A DNA stretch of 64,000 bases, from NCBI RefSeq assembly GCF_963576615.1, contig NC_088709.1, forward strand, positions 13,522,764 to 13,586,763. The letters run 5' to 3'. The position numbers and the translations under genes were made by a program. This stretch comes from Watersipora subatra. Taxonomy: Eukaryota; Bryozoa; Gymnolaemata; Cheilostomatida; Watersiporidae. This document shows positions 11,129 to 24,095 of the stretch, one piece after another (positions within the stretch are counted from its first letter, which is position 1; each line of letters starts with the position of its first letter). Below the pieces are notes generated by a model that saw nothing but the letters and a program-made list of their open reading frames with translations, was not told where the DNA came from and searched no databases.

Positions 11129-12740
11129 TAGATCACGAGTCTGTGAGCGCTCAGCAGAAAACAGCAAAAGGGAACGAATTTTTAATAAAGAAGCTCTGCC
11201 ATTGGTTCCTGCTAGCCTCAGACATGCCTAACTAAAATTCGAGTAGATATCAGTTGTGACCTTAAAGAGATTGCCAACAACAGTATCTGCCTTCAATGTC
11301 TTGCCTGCAGGCAATGGAGCCTTATTCGCTTAAACGGCAATCTTCGCAGTTCTCAAACTCATCATGTAGTACCTGCATCTATTGAGCACAGGCTAAAACT
11401 GTGCAATTATTAGCAAAATGATTTTTTAGAGGAATACATGACACTACTAGACTTATAGCAAAAACTGTGTCAGGTCATCTTATGTCTATGATCAAATGAT
11501 TCTGCAAGTTCTCTCCACAAGCGCATCAACCCACCATCTATAGCCAGACTTGTTTACAAATTTCCCAATTTATTTATGCTATGGTCAGTCTCTATTATGA
11601 AATACCAAATCTGAAGGTTCTTATTGATAGTTAAGTATGTGAGCATCCCCTCAAAGATAAAGCATGATGCCAGCTTAGCTTATTGCAAGCGGAGGCTGTA
11701 CACGCTTTTACGAGCCATTGCTAGAAAAACAAGCACTCTGTGATCTCGCCTAGGCATGTCTGAACCCAGTGATAAGGAACTGTCAACGATTTGATTTGAC
11801 GAGACAGGAGTGCGCCGCTATGACCTCTGGCGTAGAATTCCATATCTTTTTTAACAAAGCACCTGCATTAATCCCCAACATGCAAATGTCCATTACAACA
11901 CTTATCACACGGTTGCTCAACGTGCGCACAACTCCAATAACGCGTCACCCGGACAATGTAAATGTAGTGATAGCTAAATTGTCAATAAGGATATCTTTCA
12001 TAGCCTCTCCATTTTGTTAACATCTTCGTTCATGGTAGGGGCGGTCTTCTAAATAACAAATCATTTTTTCTAGCTACATACTCAACCATATCAAAGGTCT
12101 TCATTCCATCAGCTGCCACCTGCATTATATCCTTATTTGCCCCCTTTGGACAGTTTTGGTAGCAAAAAGGTAACATTGTTAAATGGCTTAAACCTGCCTG
12201 CAAGTTAGATGCAAGATTTCGTCTACAAGAAAAAAAAAGAACGTGAGTGGACATAAGTTGCTAGTGCTGGTGATGTGATACAGAAATTGTTTTGTTTCCC
12301 GTTATTAATCAACTGTCTCAAATTATTTGGAAGCAATCGTTTTCAATTTGTTGTACTCTAAAAAACTTTCTTGTACATACTTTTTGTAATAGTACAAAAC
12401 TTTTTTTGTCAAAAAATTGGTTTATTAAACTTGAATGTTAATGTGACTCAGCGAGCATACCCGACGTAATACAAATACACAAAAGATTGTTATTAGAGTT
12501 GTACAGAAGTGATGGTAATTATGAAGATATCATTGATGTCTATCCAGTTCATCATTCTATATGTAGTGCTCACATTAGCCAGTCAGAATTACAGCATGCT
12601 AGTAAGAGCCAGGTTCAGGGAGTAATAGCATTCCACTAACACTCTAGAGTTCGCAAATGAACAGCTGAAATTTATATCTGTGACTGGAAGGGTGAACTAC
12701 TCTGCAGCTGCTAAGAACTTTATTGCTCCAAGAAAGTAAT
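11129..12740. other. Stretch with no recognised gene
   Basis: Open stretches at 11769-12020 (+) and 12030-12254 (-) were examined. Neither shows a known domain, and the minus frame is interrupted by stops downstream. They could be remnants of an old transposase, but this is a guess. Confidence 0.35.
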
Positions 12741-12990
12741 TTACTGTACATAGATGTAACGTGGTTTACTGTACATACATGTAGATGTAAGGGGGTTTAC
12801 CGTACATAGATATAAGGTGGTTTACTATATATAGATGTAAGGGGGTTTACTGTATATAGATGTAGGGTGGTCTACTGTACATATATGTAGGGTGGTTTAC
12901 TGTACATAGATGTAAGGTGGTTTTCTGGACATAGATACAAGGTGGTTTACTGTACTAAAATGCGGGTGGTTTACTGTACATAACATATAG
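12741..12990 (+). repeat. 25-bp minisatellite, unit like TTTACTGTACATAGATGTAA
   Basis: About ten diverged tandem copies with the constant part GGTGGTTTACTGTACATAGA. Confidence 0.85.
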
Positions 12991-13044
12991 TTGCACTATG
13001 TCATACCTGCTCGTATATACAGTAGGCTGTTCTTGTCATAGTGG

Positions 13045-13095
13045 TTTCGTCGGCGGTGGGCAACTCCAAACTCATTCGAAGCATGGAAACACAGA
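13045..13095 (+). repeat. Fragment of the MITE family found at 39861-40239
   Basis: The stretch TTTCGTCGGC..GGGCAACTCC..GCATGGAAACACAG closely matches 40207-40253, next to the right end of the MITE in ANKRD16 intron 1. Confidence 0.6.
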
Positions 13096-14007
13096 GTTTG
13101 AGTGCAAGATCTTCCTGTTTCCTCTTTGAAAAGCTTCAAATAAAAGGCCATATTTGTACATGCGCTGCACTTACTGACCTCTGACAAGTGAGACTTTTGT
13201 TATGTAAAAGGTCAAACATTGCATCTCAATAAAATGACTACAAGGTAAAACGTACTCAAAATTGCTATGTGAGGTACTTTTAATACGTTTTAGAGAAGTG
13301 ATACACGTGTAAAAGTCATGTATCGCTTGTGTCTTTGCTGACACCAGTTGGCTGAGCTGCTGAGTCAGCGCTTGGTTAAGTTTCAAGTTAGCTGTTAAAC
13401 AAAATGATATTTGCAAATTGGAAATTTACTTATCTATCCTAGCTATATCTGACTTTCGTTATTGTAAAGTAGCTCACATGATCATAATAGTCTGAGAACT
13501 AGTACTGTTGACTATTGTAGTAGTCGATGAGACTCTACATAACCTCCTCTACCAACTTTTGTTCTCTAACTAGTCCTCAGTTTACACATAAAATTTAACA
13601 GATACATTTATTTCTTCAACGATTGAATTCAAAATAAAAGTTGCACTGTGAAACACTACGTGGTTTTTACAATATTATAGGCTTCTATGTATTGTTTAGT
13701 TTCTAGTAGCTATTCTCAGAAGTTTTTATAGTAATACACATAACAAGGCAAGTGATAGCAGATGAGAGGATTAATTTAACTTGCGTTAATATCTACAGTG
13801 TTTTGTCTATCTCGCTAAATAGGTGAGCATGCGCAAGATTTCGTTTGAAATCTTTTACCTTAGGCAGAAGTCAATGGCTGACTTTCAGCAGTTTTGCAAA
13901 AATGATATACAAACCACTTGATTTTACTTTTGAAATTTTTTTAATTTTAAAACTTTCTCTTAAACTCCGTCTTCATTCTCAATTGCTAACATTCTTCTAT
14001 ACAATTA
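13096..14007. other. Stretch with no recognised gene
   Basis: Nothing recognisable on either strand. Confidence 0.4.
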
Positions 14008-14400
14008 CTAGCGGAATGCCCGGCGTTGCATGGTATTAAAACAGCTTATAAACAGTGACAGGTAATGTAGTTGCCCACCCTTGTCATTAGCCTGGCACAT
14101 CGCCAATGGCTAATTTGAGTTTGCTACTATCTGTGTTGCTAAGCTTACTAATAAGAGTTGTGAGAGCAAGCTTTAGTGACATTGCGCAATTCAGAGTATG
14201 CGTATTTTATCCGACATAGCGACTCATATCGCCTAATGCATCATTGCATCTCGCGTAGCTTAATGGGTTAGGTTATTGCCTAGTGAATGGGTAGTTCCGA
14301 GATCAAATCCAGCATGAAGCGAATAGAAGATGGAGCAAATTTTAATAGCTATATCTGGACATACCGAATGACAGACTTTAAGATTTATATAGATGTAAAG
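14008..14400 (+). mobile_element. tRNA-related SINE-like element, family S1, copy 1
   Basis: Opens with ACTAGCGGAATGCCCGGCGT and carries conserved blocks CAGCTTATAAACA.TGA, ATTAGCCTGGCAC and TATCGCCTAATG, in the same order as the copy at 32505. Near its 3' side (about 14250-14325) is a tRNA-like part with a B-box-like GTTCCGAGATCAAATCC. Confidence 0.75.
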
Positions 14401-14519
14401 ACCTTTTCAGTAACATGATTGCTATAGTTTTGGTCTTTCCGTGGCTTCAAGTTGTCAAATTCATCAAGGCAATATGAATCAATTTGTTCTCTCTTTAGAC
14501 TTCTGTATTGAGGTCTTTC

Positions 14520-15717
14520 AGAATTATTATATAAAATATATTAGGATCAACAAATAAATTACATAAAACGAAGGACATTTGCTATTGGACCGAATTGAGT
14601 AATTACCTTTAAGTTACTGTTGACTTCCAAAATGGCCTCTAAGCACATATTTACAAGGGTTTGTTACGTTTAGTCGTTCTCTGGAGTGAGGATGGAACAA
14701 AAGCGCTGAATGTATGTGTTTACCATAATAACTATTTTAGCAAAGCTGTAGCCTGTGTTCCATATTTGTCAAACCTTTGCAAATTTCATTGATTAGGCAC
14801 ATTGTATAACACTCTTTTCAGTTTTACTTTCTGTCGGCTAAGTCTGTTTGTTTCGTATGTAATAAAAAACCTCAATACTATACAGCAATTTTAGTGCAAT
14901 ATAAACGGAGCCTGCTGTACCGTAAATGCAGAACTCTCCCTAAACATGTAGTTTTCTGTCTATGGTTACATAAAAATACAGTTGTACACGTTTTATCACT
15001 TCATTCTTTACCATTTTATTCTTTTAAAGTGTATCTGTGTAGCAACTACATGCAGCATTCTTTACCATTTTATTCTTTCAAAGTGTATCTGTGTAGCAAC
15101 TACATGCAGACTGGCTATTCTTTTTGTTAAGTTTGACAATCATCTGCCTACTATTATTAGGTAAAAATCAACTTAGTAGAAATGTAAAAAGCAATAAAAG
15201 TAATTTTAAAACTTAATACATTGATTTGGCTATTTAGAAGCTAAAAACTTGTTTCATGAATATGCGCCACAAGTGCATCTTTAAATAATAATGAATAAAA
15301 ATGTTCATATTTGTGCTGCGATGAACCATCTGCAGCTAATTCTTTCCGTGTCATGAACACTACAATCCCGCAGGAGTTGTTTTCTCACTACAGAATGAAA
15401 AATATAACTGCTATCAATGTAGTACTGAGTTTATAGCAAGTATACAAACGTTGTTTTCTCACTACAGAGGGAAGAAATGTAAACATGTTACCGCATGTAG
15501 CAGTAAGATTTTATTAAGTAGGTACATAAACAGGGTGCTTTAGTTGCATTATAACTTAAAGCTAAGCTGTGCCGCACCACTTCTTTTGAGTGACATTTAG
15601 ATAAGAATACAAGCAGCGATGGTAATAAAACATAAACAACATAAAAGAAAAGTTTAACTATAAAATTAAAAAATCAAATTAAATTCTTTGTTAGTTTCAA
15701 AATATACAACAGAAACA
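14520..15717 (+). repeat. Left arm of a 3.4-kb inverted repeat
   Basis: About 1.2 kb that pairs with 16914-17964 as its reverse complement. This arm has an internal tandem duplication of about 57 bp (15000-15110, core ATTCTTTACCATTTTATTCT) that the right arm lacks. The arms differ by many single-base changes, so they have been diverging for a while. Confidence 0.9.
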
Positions 15718-16913
15718 ACAATCTTTTAGTCACCAAAATAAACTACCAAAGATCTTCGTATCCTCAAATACTAGAAAATTAAATCTTTTTCCTGCAACAG
15801 CACAAATTTTTTAAAAATTAGTCACTCTGATCATCAGTTTTCTAGAAAGATTTTACTATATTAAGAGCCATGTATGTCCATCGATCTGTCTGTCTGTCCA
15901 AAGCTACACAAAGAGCATTAGCAAAAAGGATTGCCCCACCCAGGAGTTAACCTCAAATATTCAACTTCCCAGTCTAGCACACTACCATCTGCACTACCTT
16001 ATAACATTTAGGAATACTTGTGCACATGGTTATTACACATGATGATATCACACAGCACACGGGACTGCCGACGTACTAGTCTTAATAAAATCTAGCATGA
16101 TGCGCTCACTTAATTGTTCTAGAATAGCTGGATCATATCAATGCTTCAGTTTTATAGAATGGTAAACGTTAAAGGCCTACTATCATTGCTGCGCTTTAGC
16201 TACGTTCAGCCAAGTTGGCAGCAGTTGCTAGCAACTGTTTTTTATCTCATTCTGCTATGACACAATAAAGACATCGCTGCCAAACATATCATGGTGAAAT
16301 TTAGGAAAATTTCCTATATTACACTTGAGTCATGGAACAGCTTTCCTTTTCCAGAGCCATAAGCAAACCAGGAAAATAGTAGTTAATAATAGATCAAAGA
16401 GCAGTACATGCAACTCGCATGTAATTTGATAACCATGTTTATAAATATGATATACTGGCCTACCATGACACACTTGAGCATCCAGACACTGCACTTACAT
16501 GTAACTAACTATTTACATTTGAAACAATGGATGTACCAGATGTACAGAAATACTAGGTTTCTAGAGGTCTCAATTACTTGCTACCATAAAAGTATTAGAA
16601 CTTGCTAGCCCACGGTTTGCTAAATGATGCAAATATTTGCCACATAGCCTTAGCGCTACCCAACAAACCTTTTATTTATGGGTGCAGACAACTCTTATTT
16701 ACACAAAAATACATATACATGTATTAATTTAAGAATGATGCTTAATTAAACTGTTGCTAAAACACATTAAAATTGTCTAGACAATTATTTTTTAGTTCAG
16801 TTGTTAGAAAGCTTCAAGGAAAGATTTGTGTAAGTATAAAAACCAAAAACCAATTGGGAATTATCTTCTCTTGAGTAATGGGAACCCTACTACAAAACTA
16901 TTAGCTAGCTTTT
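15718..16913. other. Spacer of the large inverted repeat
   Basis: About 1.2 kb with no gene. A SINE-like segment at about 15865-15995 has GTCTGTCTGTCC and, on the minus strand, a tRNA-like part with a B-box-like GAGGTTAACTCC. The block AGCATTAG.AAAAGGATTGC is shared with 27876-27896. Confidence 0.6.
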
Positions 16914-17964
16914 TTCTGTTGTTTATTTTGAAAACTAACAAAGAATTTAATTTGATTTTTTAATTTTATAGCAAAACTTTTCTTTTATGTCGTTTATGTT
17001 TTTATTACTATCGCTGCTTGTATTTTTATCTAAATGTGTTATCTAAGTGTTAAGTTATAATGCAACTACAGCACCCTGTTTATATACCTTCTTAATAAAA
17101 TCTTATTGCTGCATACAGTAACATGTTTACATTTCTTCTCACTGTAGTGAGAAAACAACTCCTGTGGGATTGTAGTGTTCATGGCACAGGAAGGATTAGC
17201 TGCAGATGGTCTGTCACAGCACTAATATGAACATTTTCTAATCATTATTATTTAAAGATGCACTTGTGGTGTATATTCATGAAACAAGTTTTTAGCTTCT
17301 AAATAGCCAAATCAATGTATTAAGTTTTAAAATTACTTTTATTGTTTTTACAATTCTACTAAGTTGATTTTGCCTAATAACAGTAGGTAGACGATTGTCA
17401 AACTTAACAAAAAAGATAGCCAGTCTGCATGTAGTTGCTACACAGATACACTTCAAAAGAATAAAATGGTAAAGAATGAAGTGATAAAACATGTACAACT
17501 GTATTTTTATGTGACCATACGCAGAAGACTACATGTATAGGGAGAGTTTTGCATTTAAGGTACAGCAGGCTCCGTTTACATTGCACTAAAATTGCTGTAT
17601 AGTATTGACGCTTTTTTATTACATACGAATTAAACAGACTTAGCCCACAGAAAGTAAAACTTTGAAAAGTGTTATACAATGTGCCTAATCAATGAAATTT
17701 GCAAAGGTTTGACAACCATGGAACACAGGCTACAGCTTTGCTAAAATAGTTATTACAGTAAACACATACATTCAGTGTTTTGTTCCATCCTCACTCCAGA
17801 GAGCGACTAAAAGTAACAAACCTTGGTAAATATGTGCTTAGAGGCCATTCTTGAAGTCAACAGTAACTTGAAGTTAGTTACTCAATTTGGTCCAGCAGCA
17901 ATGTCCTTCGTTTTATGTAATTTATTTGTTGATCCTTATATACATATTTCATATCAATAATTCT
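16914..17964 (-). repeat. Right arm of a 3.4-kb inverted repeat
   Basis: Reverse complement of 14520-15717, about 1.05 kb. It ends about 195 bp past the innexin stop codon, so the palindrome sits in or just beyond the innexin 3' UTR. Confidence 0.9.
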
Positions 17965-18159
17965 AGCAGGCATTAAAAACCACCATGAGCAAATAAATGG
18001 GTTGACTTACTTTCACAAATTCTATCTTCAACCTTTATATAAAATCTGAAATACATATTTTAAACCTTCACACAATGGTGGTCAACAGGAAATACTAAAC
18101 AGAGATGCTAGCAGAGTTGTGATATATAGAGTAGAGGCTTTATGCTGAGGTTAGTTAGT

Positions 18160-18962
18160 TCATGCCATTGTAGGTAATATCTGAAGCACATCCTCTTCAG
18201 AAACTCCCCAATTCCTTTTATCCTGCCTTTTTGGCTGTTTCTGCAGCTGCCAGAGAGATCCTATGACCTCTGCTATAATGACATTATTAGTATTAGATTC
18301 GAGCATGCGCAAGATCAGTGTTCCGTCTTGTCGGAGGTAGTGACAGACAAATCTGTGTAGTTGGTCTCGTCTTATGTGGCTGCTGCGGTAGTTGGTTTTC
18401 AAATATCTTTTTAAATGTTGCTCGACGTATGACCTTCTGTTAGGAATGAAGGCATTCCAGAGATAGCAAACAAGGCTGAGGATATTGATGAGAGACATGG
18501 CGCAGAGCCAGAACCAGAGAACAAGATAAACTTTCTCATTGAAGAGGTTTATAGGAAGAGCGCATTGAATGGTAAAAAGCTGAACATTAGAAAACTGTCT
18601 AATGTTGACATCACATAACGTAACTCTTGGAAACATTTTGGAGTTGTGATACTTATGTTCTATGATGTCTCTCATGGCATCGATTCCATAGAATATGTAA
18701 CCGTCACCTATGAACTCTCCGAGCAAAAACAGTTGCCCGATGCTGCTCGCTGTGTAAAGCAGCTTGCAGAGGAGGTGCAGGGAAGCCAAGTAGTTTCCAT
18801 AAGTTTTTCCACAGCATAAAGAGCAGTACTCGGCTAGCATTTGTGTGCAGCGAGCGTAACAGTCCTTCCTGTAGACCTGTTGATGCCGCAGAGCTCTGTC
18901 AATGTGTTTAGTTATGTAACTAACAACTTTGTCTCTGACATCAGGATTGAGGTTTTCCATGC
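18160..18962 (-). CDS. inx: Innexin exon 4 (TM3, loop 2, TM4, C-terminal tail, stop)
   Basis: The acceptor GGTAG completes a split Gly codon before MENLNPDVRDKV. Holds TM3, both loop 2 cysteines, TM4 and the whole C-terminal tail. An open stretch continues upstream to 18990, but the phase match sets the exon edge at 18962. Confidence 0.95.
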
Positions 18963-21900
18963 CTACCAACGAACCAAAACTTGGAAACATGTCAAGCTAT
19001 AATATTTACTGTAACTAGCTTGTCAACTCGCTACCTTCCTCAAATTACACACAGCAAGTCTATGAGCCTCTATAAAAACATGGTAGTCAACACTGCCTAC
19101 GATATACTACATAATTGAATCAAACTTGCTTGGTTGCAAGGAGAAAAACGTTTCAACATAATTGAATTGAAGAGACAACTCTCTTTTACAAGACCTACCC
19201 AAAAATAGGAACTTGATGAATAACATTATCTGATTAATGTATATGAATTATGTCAAACCATAACATTTGCTGTAACCAGCTTGCCAACTTATCGAGTTGT
19301 TGCAGTAAGTACTTCTATAAATTCAGGTGACCTAGTCACCAATTAGCAGATGTAGTGATCAGCTTCATTACATACATGTTCAAAAACATCTAATCAGATC
19401 ACACAGCAAAACTTTAGTGCTTGAAATGTGAGAAGATAACTCCTTTGTTATAACTTATTCATGTCAGTTTTCTAAGATGGCTGAGCAATTGTTAAAAATA
19501 ACGGCATTGTGTAATCTGCACTAGTTATACTGTTAATTATATTACAATAAATAATATTTATAATGCAGAATTAGTTATATTGTTAATTATATTACAATAA
19601 ATAATATTTATAGTGCAGAATTAGTTATATTGTTAATTATATTACAATAAATAATATTTATAGTGCAGAATTAGTTATATTTTTAATTATATTACAATAA
19701 ATAATATTTATAATGCAGAATTAGTTATATTGTTAATTATATTACAATAAATAATATTTATAGTGCAGAATTAGTTATATTGTTAATTACATTACAATAA
19801 ATAATATTTATAGTGCAGAATTAGTTATATTTTTAATTATATTACAATAAATAATATTTATAATGCAGAATTAGTTATATTGTTAATTATATTACAATAA
19901 ATAATATTTATAGTGCAGAATTTACATTACTGTCACAACTAAAATATGCTTTAATTTAATGTAATTTTACTAATCTATAGTAATTGACTGAAAACTGCAG
20001 CAAATAGCGAATATTTATAATTTGCGGTGTATATATATTTATACAACATATATTATATAAATATATAGGTACTATAATAGATATAGCTGTACCAATGACT
20101 ACAACATAGCTAGCAAAGTAAAAAAATAAAATAAAATATCTGCTACTCGAAGAGGAGATTGAAAAGTGCTGGTATATAATAACGACTGTAATTGTAGGGG
20201 TCATTGGAGTATTGGGTACAATAGCATCGACAACAATCAACAAAAGTCAGCTGCAGAAAAGAACCCTATTTGAAATGGCCAAGATCTTGAGACGAGCGCT
20301 TAAGCTTCCAGATCCCTGGTAGGAGACCAGAGCTTGAGTGTACATTACCACCCACTTGGGTTAACGAGAATGAAGAAACCAATTTTTTGATTTATACATA
20401 TATACAAAAACTTGAAAAAATAAATATATATAAATATATAAATACTAGCTAAATGCCTGGTGTTGCTGGGATAATAAAAGTCTTTGAACAGAAAATTTAT
20501 TTTTATTTAACATATAACAACAGTTACCCTTTCAACTCTCAAAATTCATATAATCAGAAAAGTGTTTTGTGCAGTTTAAACAAATTAAGAGAAAAAAAAC
20601 AAAAACAACTGTAAAGGTTTTTAAACTTTGTCAAGCAACTGTAACTTTCAAGCTTCATATCATGAGGAAAAGTTTTTGTGCAGGTCAAATAAATTAAGAA
20701 ACAAAGTAGAACATCTATAAAAGTGTTTAAATATGAAATAATTAGCTAGTAATAGCTAAATTAAGTCTGTTTTGCTACGATTACAATAAAAGATGATTTG
20801 GCAATGATACAATTAATACGAACTGAGAAAACAAAATAAAAATCCTGAATATGTTGAATTAATAATAACGATTCATGCATAGAAGTGTGGATGTATAAAA
20901 AAGGTTACTGTTCCAGCAAAAGCTATCCATCAAAACTTTGAACACGACAATTATACTTGTACCTCTCGATACTGGTACAAATGTAAAAATGACATATCGG
21001 GTTAGGAGTTGACACAAATATATAAAAGTGAGACCCCTACATGGTGTGTTTTATTCATATGGTAAATATATATTTACCTCCCAATTACTGTATAATTTTA
21101 CATGCATATACACATTCATATATACATGTAAATAAATATCTATATTTATATATATTTATATATAAATATAGATATTTATATATATAATATTTATATATAA
21201 ATATAATATTTATATATTTATATATAAATATATATATATTTATATATATATCTAAATTTATATATATTTATATATATAAATTTACATATACAATGTATAT
21301 GTATTTATTCGAATGGGTGTACATGTATATATACAGCTTTTTACATAAAAATTCACTGAGACTATTTAAAAAGAGGTCAAATCTGCACAAAGAAACAGTA
21401 CCATATTTATGCTCTGTAGAAAGCTAATAATCTCATGACTGCTGGTATGCAATATCATATGATTTTCAATGCTTATACCTTTAAAATAGAGTATCAAAAA
21501 CAATTGAAACTTAACATATGACTGTCTGGAGCCGTCAGGATTTATGAACTAGTACTACAATAGCATCACTTGACACTCTCAACTTGAAATTATATATAGG
21601 TATATGTAGCTATATATTAGACCGTCACACAGCATTAATATGAGAAACAAGTTATCAACAACGCATGGTATCGCATCAGCATAATGAGTGCTGAACAGAG
21701 CTGACACGTGGGACAATTATAGTTCATTCTGTCCTGGAGATACATAACTGACATTAAGTGATTTACCTGTCATTTGAAATTTTTGGAATATTTAAAGCGT
21801 TAGTAACAGCCGTGTGTAAATTGTGTTAGTAAACAGCAAGCCACTATTGTCATGGCAACCTTTGTTTTTATAGCAATGGAATTTTTACCATGCCTAGTTT

Positions 21901-24045
21901 CAACTTCCATTACCAGCAGATGGGCACACTCGCAATACACGGGCTCAACTTGCATTACCAGCAGATGGGCACACTCGCAATACATGGGCTCAACTTCCAT
22001 TACCAGCAGATGGGCACACTCGCAATACATGGGCTCAACTTCCATTACCAGCAGATGGGCACACTCGCAATACATGGGCTCAACTTGCATTACCAGCAGA
22101 TGGGCACACTCGCAATACATGGGCTCGACTTGCATTACCAGCAGATGGGCACACTCGCAATACATGGGCTCAACTTGCATTACCAGCAGATGGGCACACT
22201 CGCAATACATGGGCTCGACTTGCATTACCAGCAGATGGGCACACTCGCAATACATGGGCTCAACTTGCATTACCAGCAGATGGGCACACTCGCAATACAC
22301 GGGCTCAACTTGCATTACCAGCAGATGGGCACACTCGCAATACACGGGCTCAACTTCCATTACCAGCAGATGGGCACACTCGCAATACACGGGCTCAACT
22401 TGCATTACCAGCAGATGGGCACACTCGCAATACACGGGCTCAACTTCCATTACCAGCAGATGGGCACACTCGCAATACACGGGCTCAACTTGCATTACCA
22501 GCAGATGGGCACACTCGCAATACATGGGCTCAACTTCCATTACCAGCAGATGGGCACACTCGCAATACACGGGCTCAACTTGCATTACCAGCAGATGGGC
22601 ACACTCGCAATACACGGGCTCAACTTGCATTACCAGCAGATGGGCACACTCGCAATACACGGGCTCGACTTGCATTACCAGCAGATGGGCACACTCGCAA
22701 TACATGGGCTCAACTTGCATTACCAGCAGATGGGCACACTCGCAATACACGGGCTCAACTTGCATTACCAGCAGATGGGCACACTCGCAATACACGGGCT
22801 CAACTTGCATTACCAGCAGATGGGCACACTCGCAATACACGGGCTCAACTTGCATTACCAGCAGATGGGCACACTCGCAATACATGGGCTCAACTTGCAT
22901 TACCAGCAGATGGGCACACTCGCAATACACGGGCTCGACTCATTTTCTCAGATATTCGCAGACAAAGCAAATTATAACCGCAGATGGCATGCTAGCAATA
23001 CATGGGTATTGCTAGCATGCCATCTGCATCGTGCACATATACATTGACTGTCTTTGGCATTCTTTCCTTTCTCTATTGCAAATTCATCACCACTTTTTTA
23101 TCTTTACTGTAATAAGAGCTATACTATATAGTACTATACTATATATATTACTATACTATATATATATATATATATACATATATAGTATATACATACATAT
23201 ACATGCATATACAGTCAAACATGGATAACTCGAACTTCACGGGACCGAGCGAAAGTGTTCGAATTATCAGAGCGTCCAAGTTATCAGAGCACTGTCACAA
23301 GTCCATGTATTTACTTATTTATCAGTAGATACACGTACATATACAAACTATAATATAAATCAAAAGCACAAATGGCTTGTTTCAAATTAAATGCTTCTAA
23401 TGTAAAGTTTAAAACGTTTTTATCAAAAGTATAGAGATTTTTCTATCGCTTGAGATTGGTTCGTTGTTTGAGGTGATGTTATTGCCAGGACGTTTTTTAG
23501 ATTGACATTGGCAAAACTTGATCATTGTTGAAATGCTCAAAAGAAAAGACATCTTTTTCTTTTGAGCGTTTTACCCACGATCAATTTTGCTGATTTTTCT
23601 TGAAGTTTATGCAAAGATTACCTCACTTTACCTTGCTTCCGAAGGGCGATCGCTAAGCGGATGTTTGGTATAAAGCAAATTTCACCAAACCTTTAGAAAA
23701 GTCGTTGACAAAAATATTTTGCCGATGGTGGTAATAACGACGCTTATGAATTACGAAAAGTTGAGGTTTACCTCTATGGCTTGGAATAAAGTGATTTTCT
23801 AAAGCGATAACAACCGTTTCGGTAGCCGTTGGGCAAAAAACAGTTCGAGTTAACAGTGTTGAGTTCGAGTTATCTATAGCAATTTATCATTACGTGGGAA
23901 CGAACCAAAGGAAATGTTCGAATTAACCATGTGTTCGAGCTATCCGTGGATGAGTTATCCATGTTTGACTGTATATGTATGTATATGTATGTATATGTAT
24001 ATATATAGTATATGTATAAATATATAGTATATGTATACTATATAT

Positions 24046-24095
<50 letters not shown>

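Noticed and set aside
11769..12254. Protein-coding gene from facing ORFs
   Set aside because: Frames are broken, with no splice sites in phase and no domain match; left as unassigned.
14250..14325. tRNA gene
   Set aside because: A and B boxes are only approximate and no cloverleaf could be folded by eye; the stretch lies in a repeated SINE-like element.
14894..17679. Similar short ORFs on opposite strands (14894-15130 and 17404-17679) as a conserved gene pair
   Set aside because: They are the two arms of the inverted repeat; the frames are short, end in different places and contain no known domain.
21800..23047. Three long ORFs (376, 387 and 385 codons) as genes
   Set aside because: All lie in the 45-bp minisatellite. 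They stay open because the unit is a multiple of three, and the three variable sites do not favour any frame.
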